Made by a program: the position numbers and the translations under genes. Below, one piece after another: positions 31,701 through 41,937 of a stretch of DNA of 64,000 bases. The DNA is taken from contig JAZAYU010000264.1 of the NCBI GenBank assembly GCA_038501625.1, positions 558,001 to 622,000 of the forward strand, given 5' to 3'. Origin of the DNA: Corbicula japonica. Its lineage: Eukaryota > Mollusca > Bivalvia > Venerida > Cyrenidae. Numbering within the stretch: position 1 is the stretch's first letter; each line of letters opens with the position of its first letter. The notes below the pieces were generated by a model that was given only the letters and a program-made list of their open reading frames with translations, was not told the origin of the DNA and did no database searches.

Positions 31701-32866
31701 TCATGAAAATAATTATCCACTAAAACATCTATTAAATACTTTCATTCCCCTTTTTGTTTTTCTTTGTATTATTCATGTATCTGTATATATATCTGTATAA
31801 AGAATAACAAACCTTTATCCTGCAGTATTATGAGTATATAAATATTTCATTAATCAACATAATTTACAAAAAAATCTTATTTTACCTGATGTATACACAC
31901 TTACACCATATAAAATAAGTCGTGAATAAAATTGCCAACAAGTAAAGCCGCATCTTTCTCTTCACAACCAGCGCCACACAAAATGTGTACAGCAATCACA
32001 TACTTATTAATTTTTTTCTAAAGGCAGTCTGTTTGCAGGTGTGACCATACATACCAACTTCAACATCTCTAGATGATAACGTCCCTTCTCCGCCAATGAA
32101 GAGGAAGACTGGGCTTGTAGAGCTGAACCAAAACTCTGGATTCACATAGTAGCGCTGTTTGTACGTCTTTCCCCACTCCTAAATAAAAAGTTTGAACAAC
32201 TGGTTTAACCCTTTCCTCCACATATATGCCTTTATGACAAGGGCGAACAGTGTATATCCAGATCAGTCGGCATATCTGCACTGTTTTTTTTTTCATTTAT
32301 TAGGTTATTTCTGACCAAAAAGTGAACAGTGTAGATTCTCATCAGTTGGTATGGATGTGCTGGCCGATCGGGATCTCCACTGGTTGCACACACTTCAGAA
32401 TGTGTATATTTGGAGTAAAGGGTTAAACTTTGACTCAATGGATGCAATTTATGTTCATGGAATGTGAGACCAGTGTAGAACCAGATCAGCTTTTACATAT
32501 GTTGAGTGTGATAAGACACTACACTGTTCACTTCTTGGTCAGAAATAATCATAGCAATCTTATCAAGAACACTGAAGGTCAATATCAGTTTTACTCCTTT
32601 ATCTTATAATAACAAATCTACCCAAAAATGTTTATTGTTATCTAAAATATGACAGTGTATAAGTCCCAAAGAAAACAAGCATCTGTTATTTTCTGGAAGA
32701 TATGTCTATACCTTTGTCATGGCACTAAAATGGTCCAGGGGTTGATCAAGGAAATATGTTTTTGTTGGGCTTGGTGAACTGCCTTTTCCCATGTTCAGTT
32801 TGTATCTTTCTGCCTGTCTAGTTCTTGAGTTCTCAACTTGACTTTTATACTTCCAGAATCGCTGGC
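19714..32866 (-). CDS. PRSS16: PRSS16-like serine protease, peptidase family S28 (5' exon not found)
   Basis: Eleven minus-strand exons (A-K: 32866-32712, 32178-32055, 31684-31555, 31062-30939, 30160-30035, 28829-28720, 25364-25211, 23614-23467, 22591-22406, 21491-21343, 19764-19714) join with every phase matching, giving 485 residues plus stop. Order of motifs: [30 protein letters not shown] (oxyanion region type); [24 protein letters not shown] with the nucleophile Ser; [26 protein letters not shown] with the Asp; and IQGTAHCAD with the His. S28 enzymes are lysosomal or secreted serine peptidases cleaving near proline or processing peptides. The GSIDPWH/GTAHCAD wording favours PRSS16 over PRCP/DPP7. 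The first residues (signal peptide) are missing. Expected full length is about 505-515. Confidence 0.93.
19806..19926. repeat. near-perfect palindrome in last S28 intron
   Basis: The arms at 19833-19858 and 19860-19885 are exact inverted copies of 26 bp with a 1-base spacer. Outer TTGTCCC (19806) and GGGACAA (to 19926) extend the symmetry. The word GGGACA(A/C)CC recurs several times. It is probably a small foldback element. Confidence 0.8.
20286..20428. mobile_element. foldback MITE (FB-MITE), best copy
   Basis: Almost perfect palindrome. Left arm: CCCAAGGTTATAAAACTGAG, then CAGTCTCAAATCTCAAGCAT, then CTGATTGGCTGAAATGGCGA. The right arm mirrors it from TCGCCATTTCAGCCAATCAG to CTCAGTTTTATAACCTTGGG. 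Ends are CCCAAGG/CCTTGGG. Each arm carries TATAAAA and an ATTGG (CCAAT) box. It has no coding capacity. Confidence 0.92.
20458..20699. mobile_element. piggyBac-like MITE (PB-MITE), full
   Basis: TTAA at both ends, then ACCCATTCCTGTACAGATAC and inverted GTATGGAAAAGGGT. Two internal hairpins each pair GATCCAGATCAG with CTGATCAGGATC, separated by TTTTGGTCAGAAATAACC. A half-element with the second hairpin follows at 20700-20805. Confidence 0.88.
21201..21345 (-). repeat. tandem array of 5' splice-site units
   Basis: Units of 23-27 bp (minus strand CAGGTAAGAATTTAAAAACT followed by CAGG) repeat about six times, starting exactly at the exon J donor. Five units contain CAG|GTAAG and one has a GT-to-GC change. 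Confidence 0.9.
21343..21491 (-). CDS. PRSS16: S28 protease exon J (catalytic Asp and His)
   Basis: Encodes [10 protein letters not shown] with the Asp and [17 protein letters not shown] with the His, ending DARQ|GTAAGAATT. The donor is the first member of the tandem splice-site array at 21201-21345. Confidence 0.95.
21614..21754. mobile_element. foldback MITE (FB-MITE)
   Basis: Near-perfect palindrome of the family, with ends CCCAAGGTTATAAAGCTGAG and CTCAGCTTTATAACCTT. It is followed directly by a partial PB-MITE (about 21765-21930). Confidence 0.9.
21765..21930. mobile_element. partial PB-MITE
   Basis: Carries the centre GGTCAGAAATAACCTAAAGA and TGATCTGGATCTATACTG. No TTAA ends remain. 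Confidence 0.65.
22231..22340. mobile_element. partial PB-MITE (right half)
   Basis: One hairpin (GTGTAGATCCAGATAAGCC with GGCTGATCTGGATCTACAC) and the right end GGCAGATAGGGTTAA. Confidence 0.7.
22406..22591 (-). CDS. PRSS16: S28 protease exon I
   Basis: Encodes [41 protein letters not shown] and SNIVFVN. Donor AATG|GTGAGT, phase 1. Confidence 0.95.
22773..22845. mobile_element. partial FB-MITE
   Basis: Left arm only: TTCCCAAGTTCATAAAACAC, TCTTAAGCATCT. Confidence 0.55.
22929..23070. mobile_element. foldback MITE (FB-MITE), nested
   Basis: Ends CCCAAGATCATAAAACTTAC and TAGTTTTATGATCTTGGG. Inner arms CTGATTGGCTGAAATGGTGA and TCGCCATTTCAGCCAATCAG. Confidence 0.9.
23211..23349. mobile_element. 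foldback MITE (FB-MITE), nested
   Basis: Ends GGTTATAAAACTGAG and CTCAGCTTTATAACCTTGGG, with a core almost identical to 20286-20428. Confidence 0.9.
23467..23614 (-). CDS. PRSS16: S28 protease exon H
   Basis: Encodes [19 protein letters not shown] to [17 protein letters not shown], a family signature. Donor TATT|GTATGT, phase 1. Confidence 0.95.
24018..24119. mobile_element. partial PB-MITE (right half)
   Basis: GTGTAGATCATGATCTGATG ... TATCTGGATCTCC and right end CTCTGGAGTAAAAAAGGTTAA. Confidence 0.6.
24245..25050. mobile_element. possible hAT-like non-autonomous element
   Basis: The left end TAGTGATGTGCCGATG and the right end, read inverted, TAGTGTTGGGAATTCGG share the TAGTG(A/T)TG start typical of hAT ends. 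Flanking 8-mers TAGTCACC and CTATCACC agree at the last five bases. Both subterminal regions are full of CGAT motifs. It lies in the intron between exons G and H. A plus-strand frame 24444-24638 ([12 protein letters not shown]..., with C-x-C and C-x2-C pairs) could be a remnant coding piece; I do not recognise it. Confidence 0.45.
25211..25364 (-). CDS. PRSS16: S28 protease exon G
   Basis: Encodes [30 protein letters not shown] and [11 protein letters not shown]. Donor CAG|GTACTT, phase 0. Confidence 0.93.
25487..25699. mobile_element. PB-MITE, full
   Basis: TTAACCCTTTCCTCCATAGA at the left and ATACAGGAATGGGTTAA at the right. Both hairpins and the TTTCAGACCAAAATGCGACC centre are present. Confidence 0.88.
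25867..25986. mobile_element. PB-MITE, internally deleted
   Basis: Both ends intact (TTAACCCTTTCCTCCATATA ... CTATGGAGGAAAGGGTTAA). Both hairpin parts are lost and only the TTTGGTCAGAAATAACC centre remains. Confidence 0.88.
26064..28617. mobile_element. large composite repeat element with two tandem arrays
   Basis: The left boundary word TAGAAATGTGTCCATAGGAC and GATGCCCCCGC, with inverted GGCGGGGGCAT at the right, frame the element. Array 1 (about 26280-27490): about nine units of about 145 bp, each with GTGACCTTGACCTTGGACC and GAACATTTGTGCCAAGTTAT. Then a segment (27490-27660) matching, inverted, 61920-62060. Array 2 (about 27680-28200): three units of about 172 bp (AACTAATGTAAATGGAAGTA ... 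GGAGGAGTTGCGTTCAC). The end has GGACGGACGGACG runs and a repeated 'taaccacataataccatc' block. The short frames across it are translations of the repeat. It resembles array-bearing bivalve elements in style; the class is not certain. Confidence 0.8.
28720..28829 (-). CDS. PRSS16: S28 protease exon F
   Basis: Encodes [19 protein letters not shown] and [11 protein letters not shown]. Donor GCAAA|GTAGGT, phase 2. Confidence 0.92.
29053..29268. mobile_element. PB-MITE, full
   Basis: TTAACCCTTTCCTTGATATA and TATACAGGAAAGGGTTAA. The first hairpin is shortened. Confidence 0.88.
29746..29985. mobile_element. PB-MITE, full
   Basis: TTAAACCCTTTCCTCCATAT and ATATGGAGGAAAGGTTTAA. Both hairpins are present. 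Confidence 0.88.
30035..30160 (-). CDS. PRSS16: S28 protease exon E
   Basis: Encodes [31 protein letters not shown] and EIVGGSQQ. 126 nt, phase 0 at both ends. Confidence 0.95.
30185..30332. repeat. foldback element near S28 exon E
   Basis: AAGATAGAAATATATTTCAC (30201) and its inverse GTGAAATATATTTCTATCTT (to 30315), with an inner pair CTCCGG/CCGGAG and GTATTTTCACGAGT/GAGTGAAAATAC. Outer TTTGTTTTTACC and GGTAAAAACAAA extend the symmetry. Further 'TTTCACCG' and 'ATAAAATA' words to about 30620 suggest a longer related element. Confidence 0.75.
30810..30915. mobile_element. partial PB-MITE (right half)
   Basis: GATCCAGATCAGACTGC ... GGCTGATCTGGATCTACCC and right end TTTAAAGTAAATGGTTAA, next to exon D. 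Confidence 0.65.
30939..31062 (-). CDS. PRSS16: S28 protease exon D (catalytic Ser)
   Basis: Encodes [16 protein letters not shown] and [19 protein letters not shown]. The Ser of GGSYPG is the expected nucleophile. Donor AAG|GTGAGA, phase 0. Confidence 0.95.
31399..31539. mobile_element. foldback MITE (FB-MITE) next to exon C donor
   Basis: Ends AAGGTTATAAAACTGAGATT and ATCTCAGCTTTATAACCTTG. It begins 16 bp inside the intron after exon C. Confidence 0.88.
31555..31684 (-). CDS. PRSS16: S28 protease exon C
   Basis: Encodes [30 protein letters not shown] and LQYLSSQQ. Donor CAGGC|GTAAGT, phase 2. An FB-MITE begins 16 bp into the following intron. Confidence 0.93.
32055..32178 (-). CDS. PRSS16: S28 protease exon B
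   Basis: Encodes [17 protein letters not shown] and [19 protein letters not shown]. Donor GTTG|GTATGT, phase 1. Confidence 0.93.
32205..32426. mobile_element. PB-MITE, full
   Basis: TTAACCCTTTCCTCCACATA and TATTTGGAGTAAAGGGTTAA. It lies in the intron between exons A and B. A partial copy follows at 32468-32560. Confidence 0.85.
32712..32866 (-). CDS. PRSS16: S28 protease exon A
   Basis: The acceptor is 'ctgttaatag' on the minus strand. It starts with two bases completing a codon, so an upstream exon must end at phase 1. It encodes [12 protein letters not shown] ... [15 protein letters not shown], the usual start of the mature S28 fold. Donor AAG|GTATAG, phase 0. Confidence 0.88.
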
Positions 32867-33031
32867 CTATTAACAGAATAAAGCAAGTGGTTTCATTATC
32901 CTTCATGTTATTGGTAGTGATCTGTTTGATGAAAATAAAAGATGGAATGACAATAGTCAACAGATTCTGGGGTTAAAACAATCAAATAAGCAGCTGTCAC
33001 TAAGTTATCTGGGTCATATGCTTAATAGTGC

Positions 33032-33053
33032 TGGGGGGGTGGGGGGGGGGGGG
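33032..33053. repeat. poly-G tract
   Basis: G7 T G13 run. It could form a G-quadruplex and is likely length-variable. Confidence 0.95.
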
Positions 33054-33289
33054 AACGCCAGCACACCCTGAATCCTCCTGTCTCTTATTGAGACTGCAGA
33101 AAAATCTTTAGTCCAAAACATAATGATATGACATGCCATGTTTTACCCTTTACTCTCATATGGATCAAAAGAGTTTTTGAACAAACATATCTCTATAAAC
33201 AAAGTGTTTTTGGACATACATATCTCTTTATAAAGCGATTATACAGAGAGATTTAATGTTCAAAAACACTTCTGATCTCTGTTTTTACA

Positions 33290-34190
33290 TACATGCCAGG
33301 TATCGAACAATAATTAAGTGAGACTGGTGACATTTTTAAGTGAGATAGGAGCAAAAATAAGTGAGATTTTCTAAAGCGTGTCGAAATATGGTATATTTTA
33401 AATGTTCATATGTACCTTTACCTTTTCTATAAAAAGTAACTAAAATCAGTTATATTACTTTAATGAAGTAACAAGACAAACACATTTTTTCAAAATCAAA
33501 TAAAATATTTGTGACCTAAATCTTTAAGCCAAATTTATTTTAAAAATCTCCACTGAAAATTCATACTATTCAAGCCATTAGTTATTCTCTAAGTGCATTA
33601 CTGACTTGGTATTTATGAAGAAAGTCTAGAGTTGCATTTGCATAAAAATAATACTTGTAGCTTTACAGAAAGGAGAGAGAAGGGCCAAAAGTTTGACAAA
33701 TATTGTTTTTATTAACCTTGGATTAATGCTTCAACATGCTAATTAAAACCAAAACTCTTGACAACTAACACCTTCAAAGTAATGCCAATAGACGTTTACC
33801 CATCCATAGCCGAAAACTGTAACACTTACATTGAAATTGTACCCCAACTGAGACATAAAGATGTTTGAGTAAACATATCAATTAATAAGAAAAGATAATT
33901 GAATAACACCTTATCTAACATGGGATGTTAATGCATTGCCCCAGGGTAATTGAAGCAGATGAAATAAACAAAATGTCATAATTTCCAATAATCACCGTCA
34001 ATCAATCGCTTTTATTTCGAAATCGACGATCCTCGGGCTTCTTGGAGACATTGAAAATTGCCCTGCAGATAACAATTTTTTAAAAGAGAAATTATCAAAA
34101 ATACGTGAGTTTTTTGTTTTAATCCGTTAGACCGTGAGGGTGGGTGAAATTTCGTGAGTTTTTACCTCATGGCGTGAGACTTGGCATGTA
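33290..34190. mobile_element. possible inverted-repeat element
   Basis: The left CATACATGCCAGG and right CTTGGCATGTATG are inverted, about 900 bp apart. 'AAGTGAGAC' words recur near the left and 'CGTGAG' words near the right. No coding frame. The right end abuts the next element. Confidence 0.4.
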
Positions 34191-34197
34191 TGCCTGA

Positions 34198-35009
34198 TTC
34201 TCATCGATTCGGGATTTCCCATCGATTCGTGACGTCATAAAAATGGCCAGAATCGCCACTCTTGCGCTGTAAATTTCGTCCGAATACTACACAAGTTTCA
34301 CTGTGAGGAGTTTCCAACGCTTTAACAACAATAAACATGCGAATGAAGCATGTAAATCCTCTAAATATCAAATTATATTTGCCTAAATTACAATATCCTT
34401 CAGAAATTGACTGTTTTGTCCCAAATTTCACTAAAAAGCAACATTCGTCCGCTTCCGTTCCGACACAGCCATTGTCAAGGGAAATCAGTGTGAATAGTTT
34501 TCCACTAAAACGACCTTGAACTACGTCACAGTTCATAAAGTGTTTGTCATAAAGCGGAACGTAATCCAATTAAATGCCATTTATGAAATGCTTAACTGGG
34601 CGCAGTGTGACAAGTGCGAACAATGGGTACACTTGGCATTCTGTACGAAAATTCGGGTAGTTGGACGACATAGTAATTCCTATGCCCCAACTGTGAAAAT
34701 TAGACAATCAAAGATGATAGTTTAGTTTTGTTTTGGTGTTTTTAATGTTATAATTGGTCAGTTTCCAGGTAAATAAAACTTTATGTTTTGTTTTAGTTGA
34801 ATATTGTTCATATGAAATGTTGTTAAATTCTTTAATGGTTACCAACTTCAATATCATTAAAAGAATTTAATTCGCCCCAAAAGTTGGATATTTTTTACTA
34901 CTTACTATCAATAGAAAGCAACCTTCAATTTCTGATCCGAACTGTAGCGCGTGCTCTTACCTGCTGTCAATATTCCCGTCATCCAATCAAACTCCCGAAT
35001 CGATGAGAA
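34198..35009. mobile_element. 812-bp inverted-repeat element with PHD-finger fragment
   Basis: The ends TTCTCATCGATTCGGGA and TCCCGAATCGATGAGAA are exact 17-bp inverses. Inside, a plus-strand frame around 34589-34650 reads WAQCDKCEQWVHLAFC, a PHD-finger-like zinc motif, without the rest of the domain. It is probably a non-autonomous derivative of a transposon that encoded a PHD finger. Confidence 0.6.
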
Positions 35010-38000
35010 AGACCTTGAACTGCGATGATTAGCATGGTTGACTAATTAATGTACGATTTTTTCAACATCGAGATTTTTTTAACGAATTTTTCGTAAGAAT
35101 TGTATAGTAAAATGGTTTGTTTGTACGATTATGTTTTAAAATGGTGTGTTTAATTTGTTTGATATGTTTTATTATCTCTTGATACGACATAAGTGTCCCG
35201 AATCAACGAGAACACAGCATATGGTTTTTATTCTATGGGATATGGTGTTATCCTATGGGCACAGTGTAAATCCAGATCAGAAAATAAGCATGTGTCGGCT
35301 GTTCTGGATCTACATTGTTCGCACATGCGATTAAACAAAAAGGTTGGCGATAATGAAATTCCGCGAAAATAATGTGTTTTTTCGGATACCATTTTCATAT
35401 CCGATAACTACTACACTTTTGAAGAAAGTCAATTATCGATAACATACGCGAAGACTGTAATGTTTTATTTCGATAAATCTTTCAATTTTACCTGTAAATG
35501 CATAATTTTCTTGGATCAATATCCACAGGAACAGAGCGCCTATTTTAAAATTTGCCATATTTTCCCTTGTTGTTGTTTTAACAGAACGTATCACGTGAGA
35601 AAAAAGCAATCACGTGCAATGACTCGCTGCTTCGGTTTAAGGTGGTTCATTTTTCTGTCAATATTTCCTTTGAACATTGTTGTTTTGTTTTTTTTCGTAT
35701 GAATAAAATAAGATGACCCAGTGATTTTCCTTTCAAATACTTAAATAATTCCAGTTTATCTAAAATATTACAATATCACATTAATACCTAGTGAAATATG
35801 ATTTCTCGAAATAAATTGTGACGCACCATTACAAAATGGGAGTTTTGGCCTATGAGACCAGAGTAGACCCGAAATTTCCGTATTGTCATTTACACTAAAC
35901 AAAAAGTTAAATTTTAAAAGAAAACGACATGTATACACATCACAAATACATATATCTTCTATATGTTTTATTGATTACATAAATATCATTTTCATTCCAT
36001 TATGCGGACATTTAAAAACAGAATTATTTTGTTATTTTACTGATAATTAATTAAGAATGTCTTCCATTTGTACTTGTTTTGTGATATGAGAACCTGTTAG
36101 GGCAAGTGTGATGTTGGTGCACCCCAGAACCTGGTTTAAACCCCCAGTGGCAATTTGTTTTGCCACTGGCCGTTCCAAGGCGGTAACCCCTCTGGTTCTC
36201 ACTTTCGTTATTTGTTTGTGGCGTCTATTTTGAAACTGATTATTGTAATACCATGCTCTCTTGTCCTCTCTACTTCTTGGCTGTGTGGGGAGGCTGTGTA
36301 TGCTGGATGTGGCCATTCCTGATATGCATATTTCATTTTTTCCACTTAACGAACTTACCAATTTTCCATTAAATCGCAGGGTGTCAGAGTGTCCAACAAA
36401 TTTTACCTGCTTAATATGATCTGGTGTAATATATCTTTGGCAGTTGTATTACGAATTAATTTTTCTGACTTAAAATTGCCCACAATACTTGAAAAACAAT
36501 TTCAGTTCGTTAAACGCAAATACCTGTTCTGAAAAGGGGAAAAATAATTCAATCGTGGTTGCACCTTTTTCAGTTACGTTTTATTACTGTGAAATGATAA
36601 CATAAACGCAAATTGATAAAAACAATTCATTTTATTTTCATGTTAAAAATTACAGGTATAAAAATTATTACAAATATAATGTGTTTTGTTTGAGTAAGAA
36701 GACATTTCCATTGGACCTGGAAGCTATAACATTTAAGTAATATCTTTGCAGATTTTAGAAATGTCATTGATGTCTTAATGGGTTATCCCAAGTCGTTGAA
36801 AGCATTTATGTTCTATTAATTTCAATTTATGATTCATGACAGGACATATTTCACTTGTTTGTTAAGCACTATAATATTCTCAATCTTAGTATAAAATTAT
36901 GATGAATAATATCAACAAAAATTTTGGATTTTGGTTTATTTAGGGTATATTATCTAAACTGGTAAACACTTGTTAATTAATGCATAATTAATAAGTAAAT
37001 TTTAATGAAGATATACTGAAACAAAACTTCCATAGAAGTTTAGTTCCGCTGAAGTTAAGGCAATGCTGTTGAGTAAGTATTATGACCAATTAACCTAGCT
37101 CCCATTTGTGAGTATTTGGTGGCATTCAACGGTTTACTTTTTGTTTATTCTGCCACCGATATTCCAGTATATTTGGAATTCATATCACCTTAATTGAATG
37201 AAACGCCGTACTTCGACGTCACGATATTGTTAACCAATCAAAATGTACGATTTACGTCATGTGGCATAAGCCAATTAAGCGGAACTATGCATGGAGGACC
37301 AAAGCGACAGATTAACAACAATGGATTAAAACTTGATTTTTCGTACAGATCTGTGTCCTTACCGGGTGAATTCTATGATTAATTAATTTTCTCCGCTTTA
37401 TGATTAATTATGATTTGTAAACGTTCATGGATAGACATGCAGTTACTCGCATATCTTTCTCGATCGTGTGCTCTGCGATTTAAAGCAGTGGGTGGGGTAA
37501 AGGTGTGAAAAATAAACTGTGAAAACCAATTTATTCTGTGTGTGTTAATGATTAAAGCTTTAATGCAATTTGGAATTTCTCTTTGATCTGTGATCCAAAC
37601 ATGGAAGGCACAGTGGATAAGGATATTGGAGTTTATGGGGCGCTTTTCTTGAATGTGGTGTCGGACTTGAGGGTAGGTATCACTATCGGCCACCGTCGAA
37701 CTTGAAGCCTTGTTCGGAAATAAAAATTTAGAATTAAGTAAATTAAGTTTATTAAATAAAAGAAACTGCATTTGGTGTTTCCGTAAGAGCTGTTTTTTAA
37801 ATAAATAACTTAGTAATAAGGTGTTTACTAAGTCTAACTGTAAGAGTTTTAGCTTGGTTGTGACAGCACGTCACCAACACAGTCACCAGCCCACATCTAT
37901 AATAATACAAGTACTAGGTACAAGTAGATGCCATAAGCATTTATTTTGTAGTAAATTCTAATTTCCAAATGATTTAGTTCATATTTTTATTATATCCTAA

Positions 38001-41000
38001 AGTAAATAATTTTACTGTTTAGTGAATAACTTATGTTTTCATTTAATTTATTGGTTATAAAACACCATTTTAGCCATGTTCGAGATATTTTCTTTGTAAG
38101 ACAAGAATTTTGAGAATTTCACCAGTCCAGGTGTGGCATACTCACAAGAACTATAATGACAACTCAGTTGTATTTATATATTGGCTTCAAAAGACATCTA
38201 TAATTCACTGGACCCTGTTTAGTAACAGTACAGTTGACACTGCAGTTTGCTGTAATCTATAGCAAAATACTGATTCTGTCCAGCATCTATAGAAGAAAGA
38301 AACCATTAGAAGAATCCCTATTGATTGAGCACTGTCCATTGTGTAAATGGGTTCAGAATGACAATCTTTAGACTTGGCTTCAAGATGTATTTCAAGTTTG
38401 CTATAAACGGAAAAATGATGAAGCTTGAATTCCACTAATACTTTAAAAGTAATAGCTGAAATTCACTTTTCAAAAGCCAGAGGTTATCTATTCAGGGGCC
38501 AAAAGTGGAAAATTTTAAATTTGCTGGCATCAGAATGTAAGTCAGTAGAATTCCATAGCACACATTTGTGAAATTATGTGCATGAAATTTAGCCCACACA
38601 TGAAAATTCTGAAGAGATAGAATTGTTCCAGAATTTGTGTAATATCTGGAGTACCTTTTTAAGTTCTTGGCTATGGGGCACTTATTCTGTAATTCAGAAC
38701 CTGATATACATGTACTTAGCCAGTTAGTTAGTGTTACTTTTTAACACAGTTAAATAAATTTAATTCAAATGGAGACCAAATCCTGGCAGGAAGTCCCTGC
38801 AGACATACTTCAGATGTTAACAGTCACTGTATTTACTGATTATCTTCATAAACATTCTGATAAAGATAACACTTGGTCAAACAAACCTTGATCTTGTGGC
38901 GTGAAAACCATCTAGATTAAATTTTGACACCTTTTCATCTAGATATCTTATAAAGTTAAATTGAATTCTAATGCTAATTACTTATCAGACTATCTGCCAA
39001 AGACAGAAGGATCAGTTTAGCTTTTATCGTCACCTAAGTGCATAAACGGTATAACTCCTCATTACCTTAATACTAATAGTACTGATATTTTTTGCTCTTA
39101 AGTGTTGTCATTAGATTTCTTAGGACACATCCTTATAAAACAGAGGCCAATTAATTATTGTCCGATTTCCTTTTGGGAGTCAATACTGGTAGGTTATTTT
39201 CCAAATTTTGGCAAGGAAAATGAATTAAAAGAATATAGATGTGTCCTCATCGTATGAAACAAGTATTAAAAGCAACAGTAAACTTCATGCAAGGCCATAA
39301 CCTTGTTAACATTTTATAGTGATACTGCCTGATTGAAATGCCCCTAAGTGCTTAAGCTGTTTCAGGAGTGTTTTGTTTTGTGTTACCCATCCGAGGATTA
39401 TTGCTGTATTTCCCAAAAGCACAAAACAAAGGATAAACCTTTCAAACCCTTATGCTAATATATAGAATAATGCTAATATATATACAGAATAAAGGGTTAT
39501 GTCCTGGTAGCCGCTATATGCATTTTATCTAATATCTAATATCTATTGCATGTGTTACCAGTGAAGATTCAGATAAGTCGGCACATCCTTGCTGTCTGAG
39601 ATCTGTATTGTTCGCTTTTGATACACTAGGTTATTTCTGACCAAGAGTCAACCAGTGTAGAACCTGATCAGATGACACAGATGTGTTGGCCAATCTGGAT
39701 CTACACTGTTACCACATGCGATGAAATCCAAATATTATATGTGGAGGAAAGGATTGTCCCATTTGTGACCAGTGTAAGACCATATCACTTAGCAGCCTGT
39801 GCTGATATACAGCCTGATCAAAATATACTGTTGAGACTTTTTCCACTGCTCCCCAGTAAGATGAAAATAAACATACCCTAATAAAAGGAAATTGAGTCCA
39901 TTATAATTATTATTTAGTGGGTATGTAATTAATTTAATACATGAAGTGCCATCGTAGTGTCAACACTACATTCTACTATGTACAAGGACACAGCCATATT
40001 ACAACATAACGTTCAGAACACTTTGTCAGTTACTTTGTCAGTTAAGGTGATCATCATGAACTTCCGCAATTTTGTAGACAGGTGACAATTTGACTGGTCA
40101 GAAGGTTGAACATTAAAAAAGCCTGTTTTAGTGATTTCGTCAGATCCTGATGACTTAGTGGTTTTTAGGAGATGATTTTATTCAGATTGATCAAGGGATT
40201 TTACCATGAGCCTAAGTTGAGGTACATTTGTAACATAATGAATAGTGTTTGCATGTCAGCTACATCATTTCCATACCCTTGATTTTGTGTATGTTGATTG
40301 AAAGTTTATGAAAATGCATGCATCATTTTTTATAGGGAAAATGTGGGATATTTGCAGTGCAGCTTAGTCAGCTGTGGTTAACTTGATTTTAATTTCAAAA
40401 TTGTGTGTTCTCAATGACTTGTACTTTTTCAATTCTCAAATCAGAATACAAATCTTCCAATATTACACTTTGACATGTACCTGTCAAACTTTGAAGGTAA
40501 ATAACCTATTGACAAATCGCAAAAATCATGGTGATCTTTTGTGTTTCATCAGAAAATCTTTTGAAAAGTTTATTGCTTTAGAAAAGTTGAAAACAAAAAG
40601 GCAATTTACAGAAGAGTGTTTTTGCTCAATAAGCTCTAAACATAGCATGTGTCACATAAGTGAACGGTGTAGATTCAGATCAGGTTCTAATAGGGCACAG
40701 TCTGATCAGGCTCTACATTGTCCGCTCTTTATTTAATTAATTTCACCAAAACACCCTTATGAAAAAAAAAGATGCTTTATAGGAGTAAGCAACATATGAC
40801 TCACAAAGTTCAGACAATGAACCCTTGAAAATTCTTGACAGGGGTCAAGTGACCCCTGATTGTCAAAAACTATTGAAGCCCCTGTTCTTTGATCTCATAG
40901 TACTTGTTAAAAGTCTTTGTTGAGTCAGTATTTGGACTATTTCTTGAAGAAACTTTTGTATGTTAAATATTAACAGCAGACAAAAACCTTTAATGTCTAA

Positions 41001-41937
41001 CAAACGTAGGATAAGCATGCACAGCCTCATAGCTAACTGCTGTGTAAACAATGTTATAACAGAATTCCAGATGTGTTTAAGTACCCATATGCATCAGATA
41101 TGCTTTTTGATGATGGGAAGAAAGTTGAATTGTAAATCTTGCTGATCAGCTGTATGGCGCTGTTGGGAAATAGGTGTATATTTTTCTCAACCTTTTGCTC
41201 CATGGAATATGGCTGATATGACGGTGAACATTGTAGATCCAGATCAGCCTGCACATCTGTGTCATCAAATCAGGATCAGCACTGTTTGCTTTTGATTCAT
41301 TGGGTTATTTCTTACTAAGAAGCTAACCGTAAAGATCCTGGTTAAATGGCACTGTTGTGCAGACAGACTTTGGTCTTTACTATTTGCACTTGTGCTAAAA
41401 CCCATATACTTGGATTAAAGAGTTTATCATATGTGCGACCAGTGTAGATTCAGATTAGCCAGCACATCTGTGCAAACTAATTAGGATCTACCAGGGGTTT
41501 TCCTAGCCTTTCTGAGGGTCCGAAAAACGGACCCTTTCCCAAAGCAAACGGACCCTTTCCCAATCCGAAATTTCTTCCATTTTTCCCAATTGAATCCACA
41601 GATAATTTTCAAAACATAAGAAACAGTGTTAACTTTTGCTTTACGTTGGCATTTACCCATCACTGTTACTCAGTTCCAAGATTTTTAACACTTCACTGAT
41701 TCATTTGGCTATACCACACAAAAGCCTTCCACTGTATTAAATACAAAGATTTTCATCCTCCCAATATACTGTGATAGTGAATCACATTTGCCGAGTTTCC
41801 TGGCAGGCCCACTTAAAACCAGCTCTGTAGTAGAGCTTTTAATTTAATTAAGATATAGACTGTTAATATGATCTTACAACATGTTACTGTAGGAGTTAAT
41901 CGGATCTGACAACGTGTTGTTTTTTTTTTAATTTCAG
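35010..41937. other. gene-poor interval between the two head-to-head genes
   Basis: No recognisable exon on either strand. It contains partial PB-MITEs (35255-35335, 39520-39755, 40660-40735, 41188-41425, 41435-41495), a dispersed repeat fragment at 36105-36160 (GAACCTGGTTTAAACCCCC, found inverted at 59470), and a repeat with two 'acggaccctttcccaa' units (41520-41562). The first exons of the protease and MTSS1 genes may lie here or further out. Confidence 0.5.

Noticed and set aside
34201..34569. 122-codon minus-strand frame
   Set aside because: It lies inside the TIR element opposite the PHD-like fragment and shows no family features.
34955..34986. Minus-strand short frame (MTGILTA) ending in a good donor at phase 1, which would fit upstream of S28 exon A
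   Set aside because: It is far too short for a signal peptide and lies at the edge of an inverted-repeat element, so I did not use it as the first exon.
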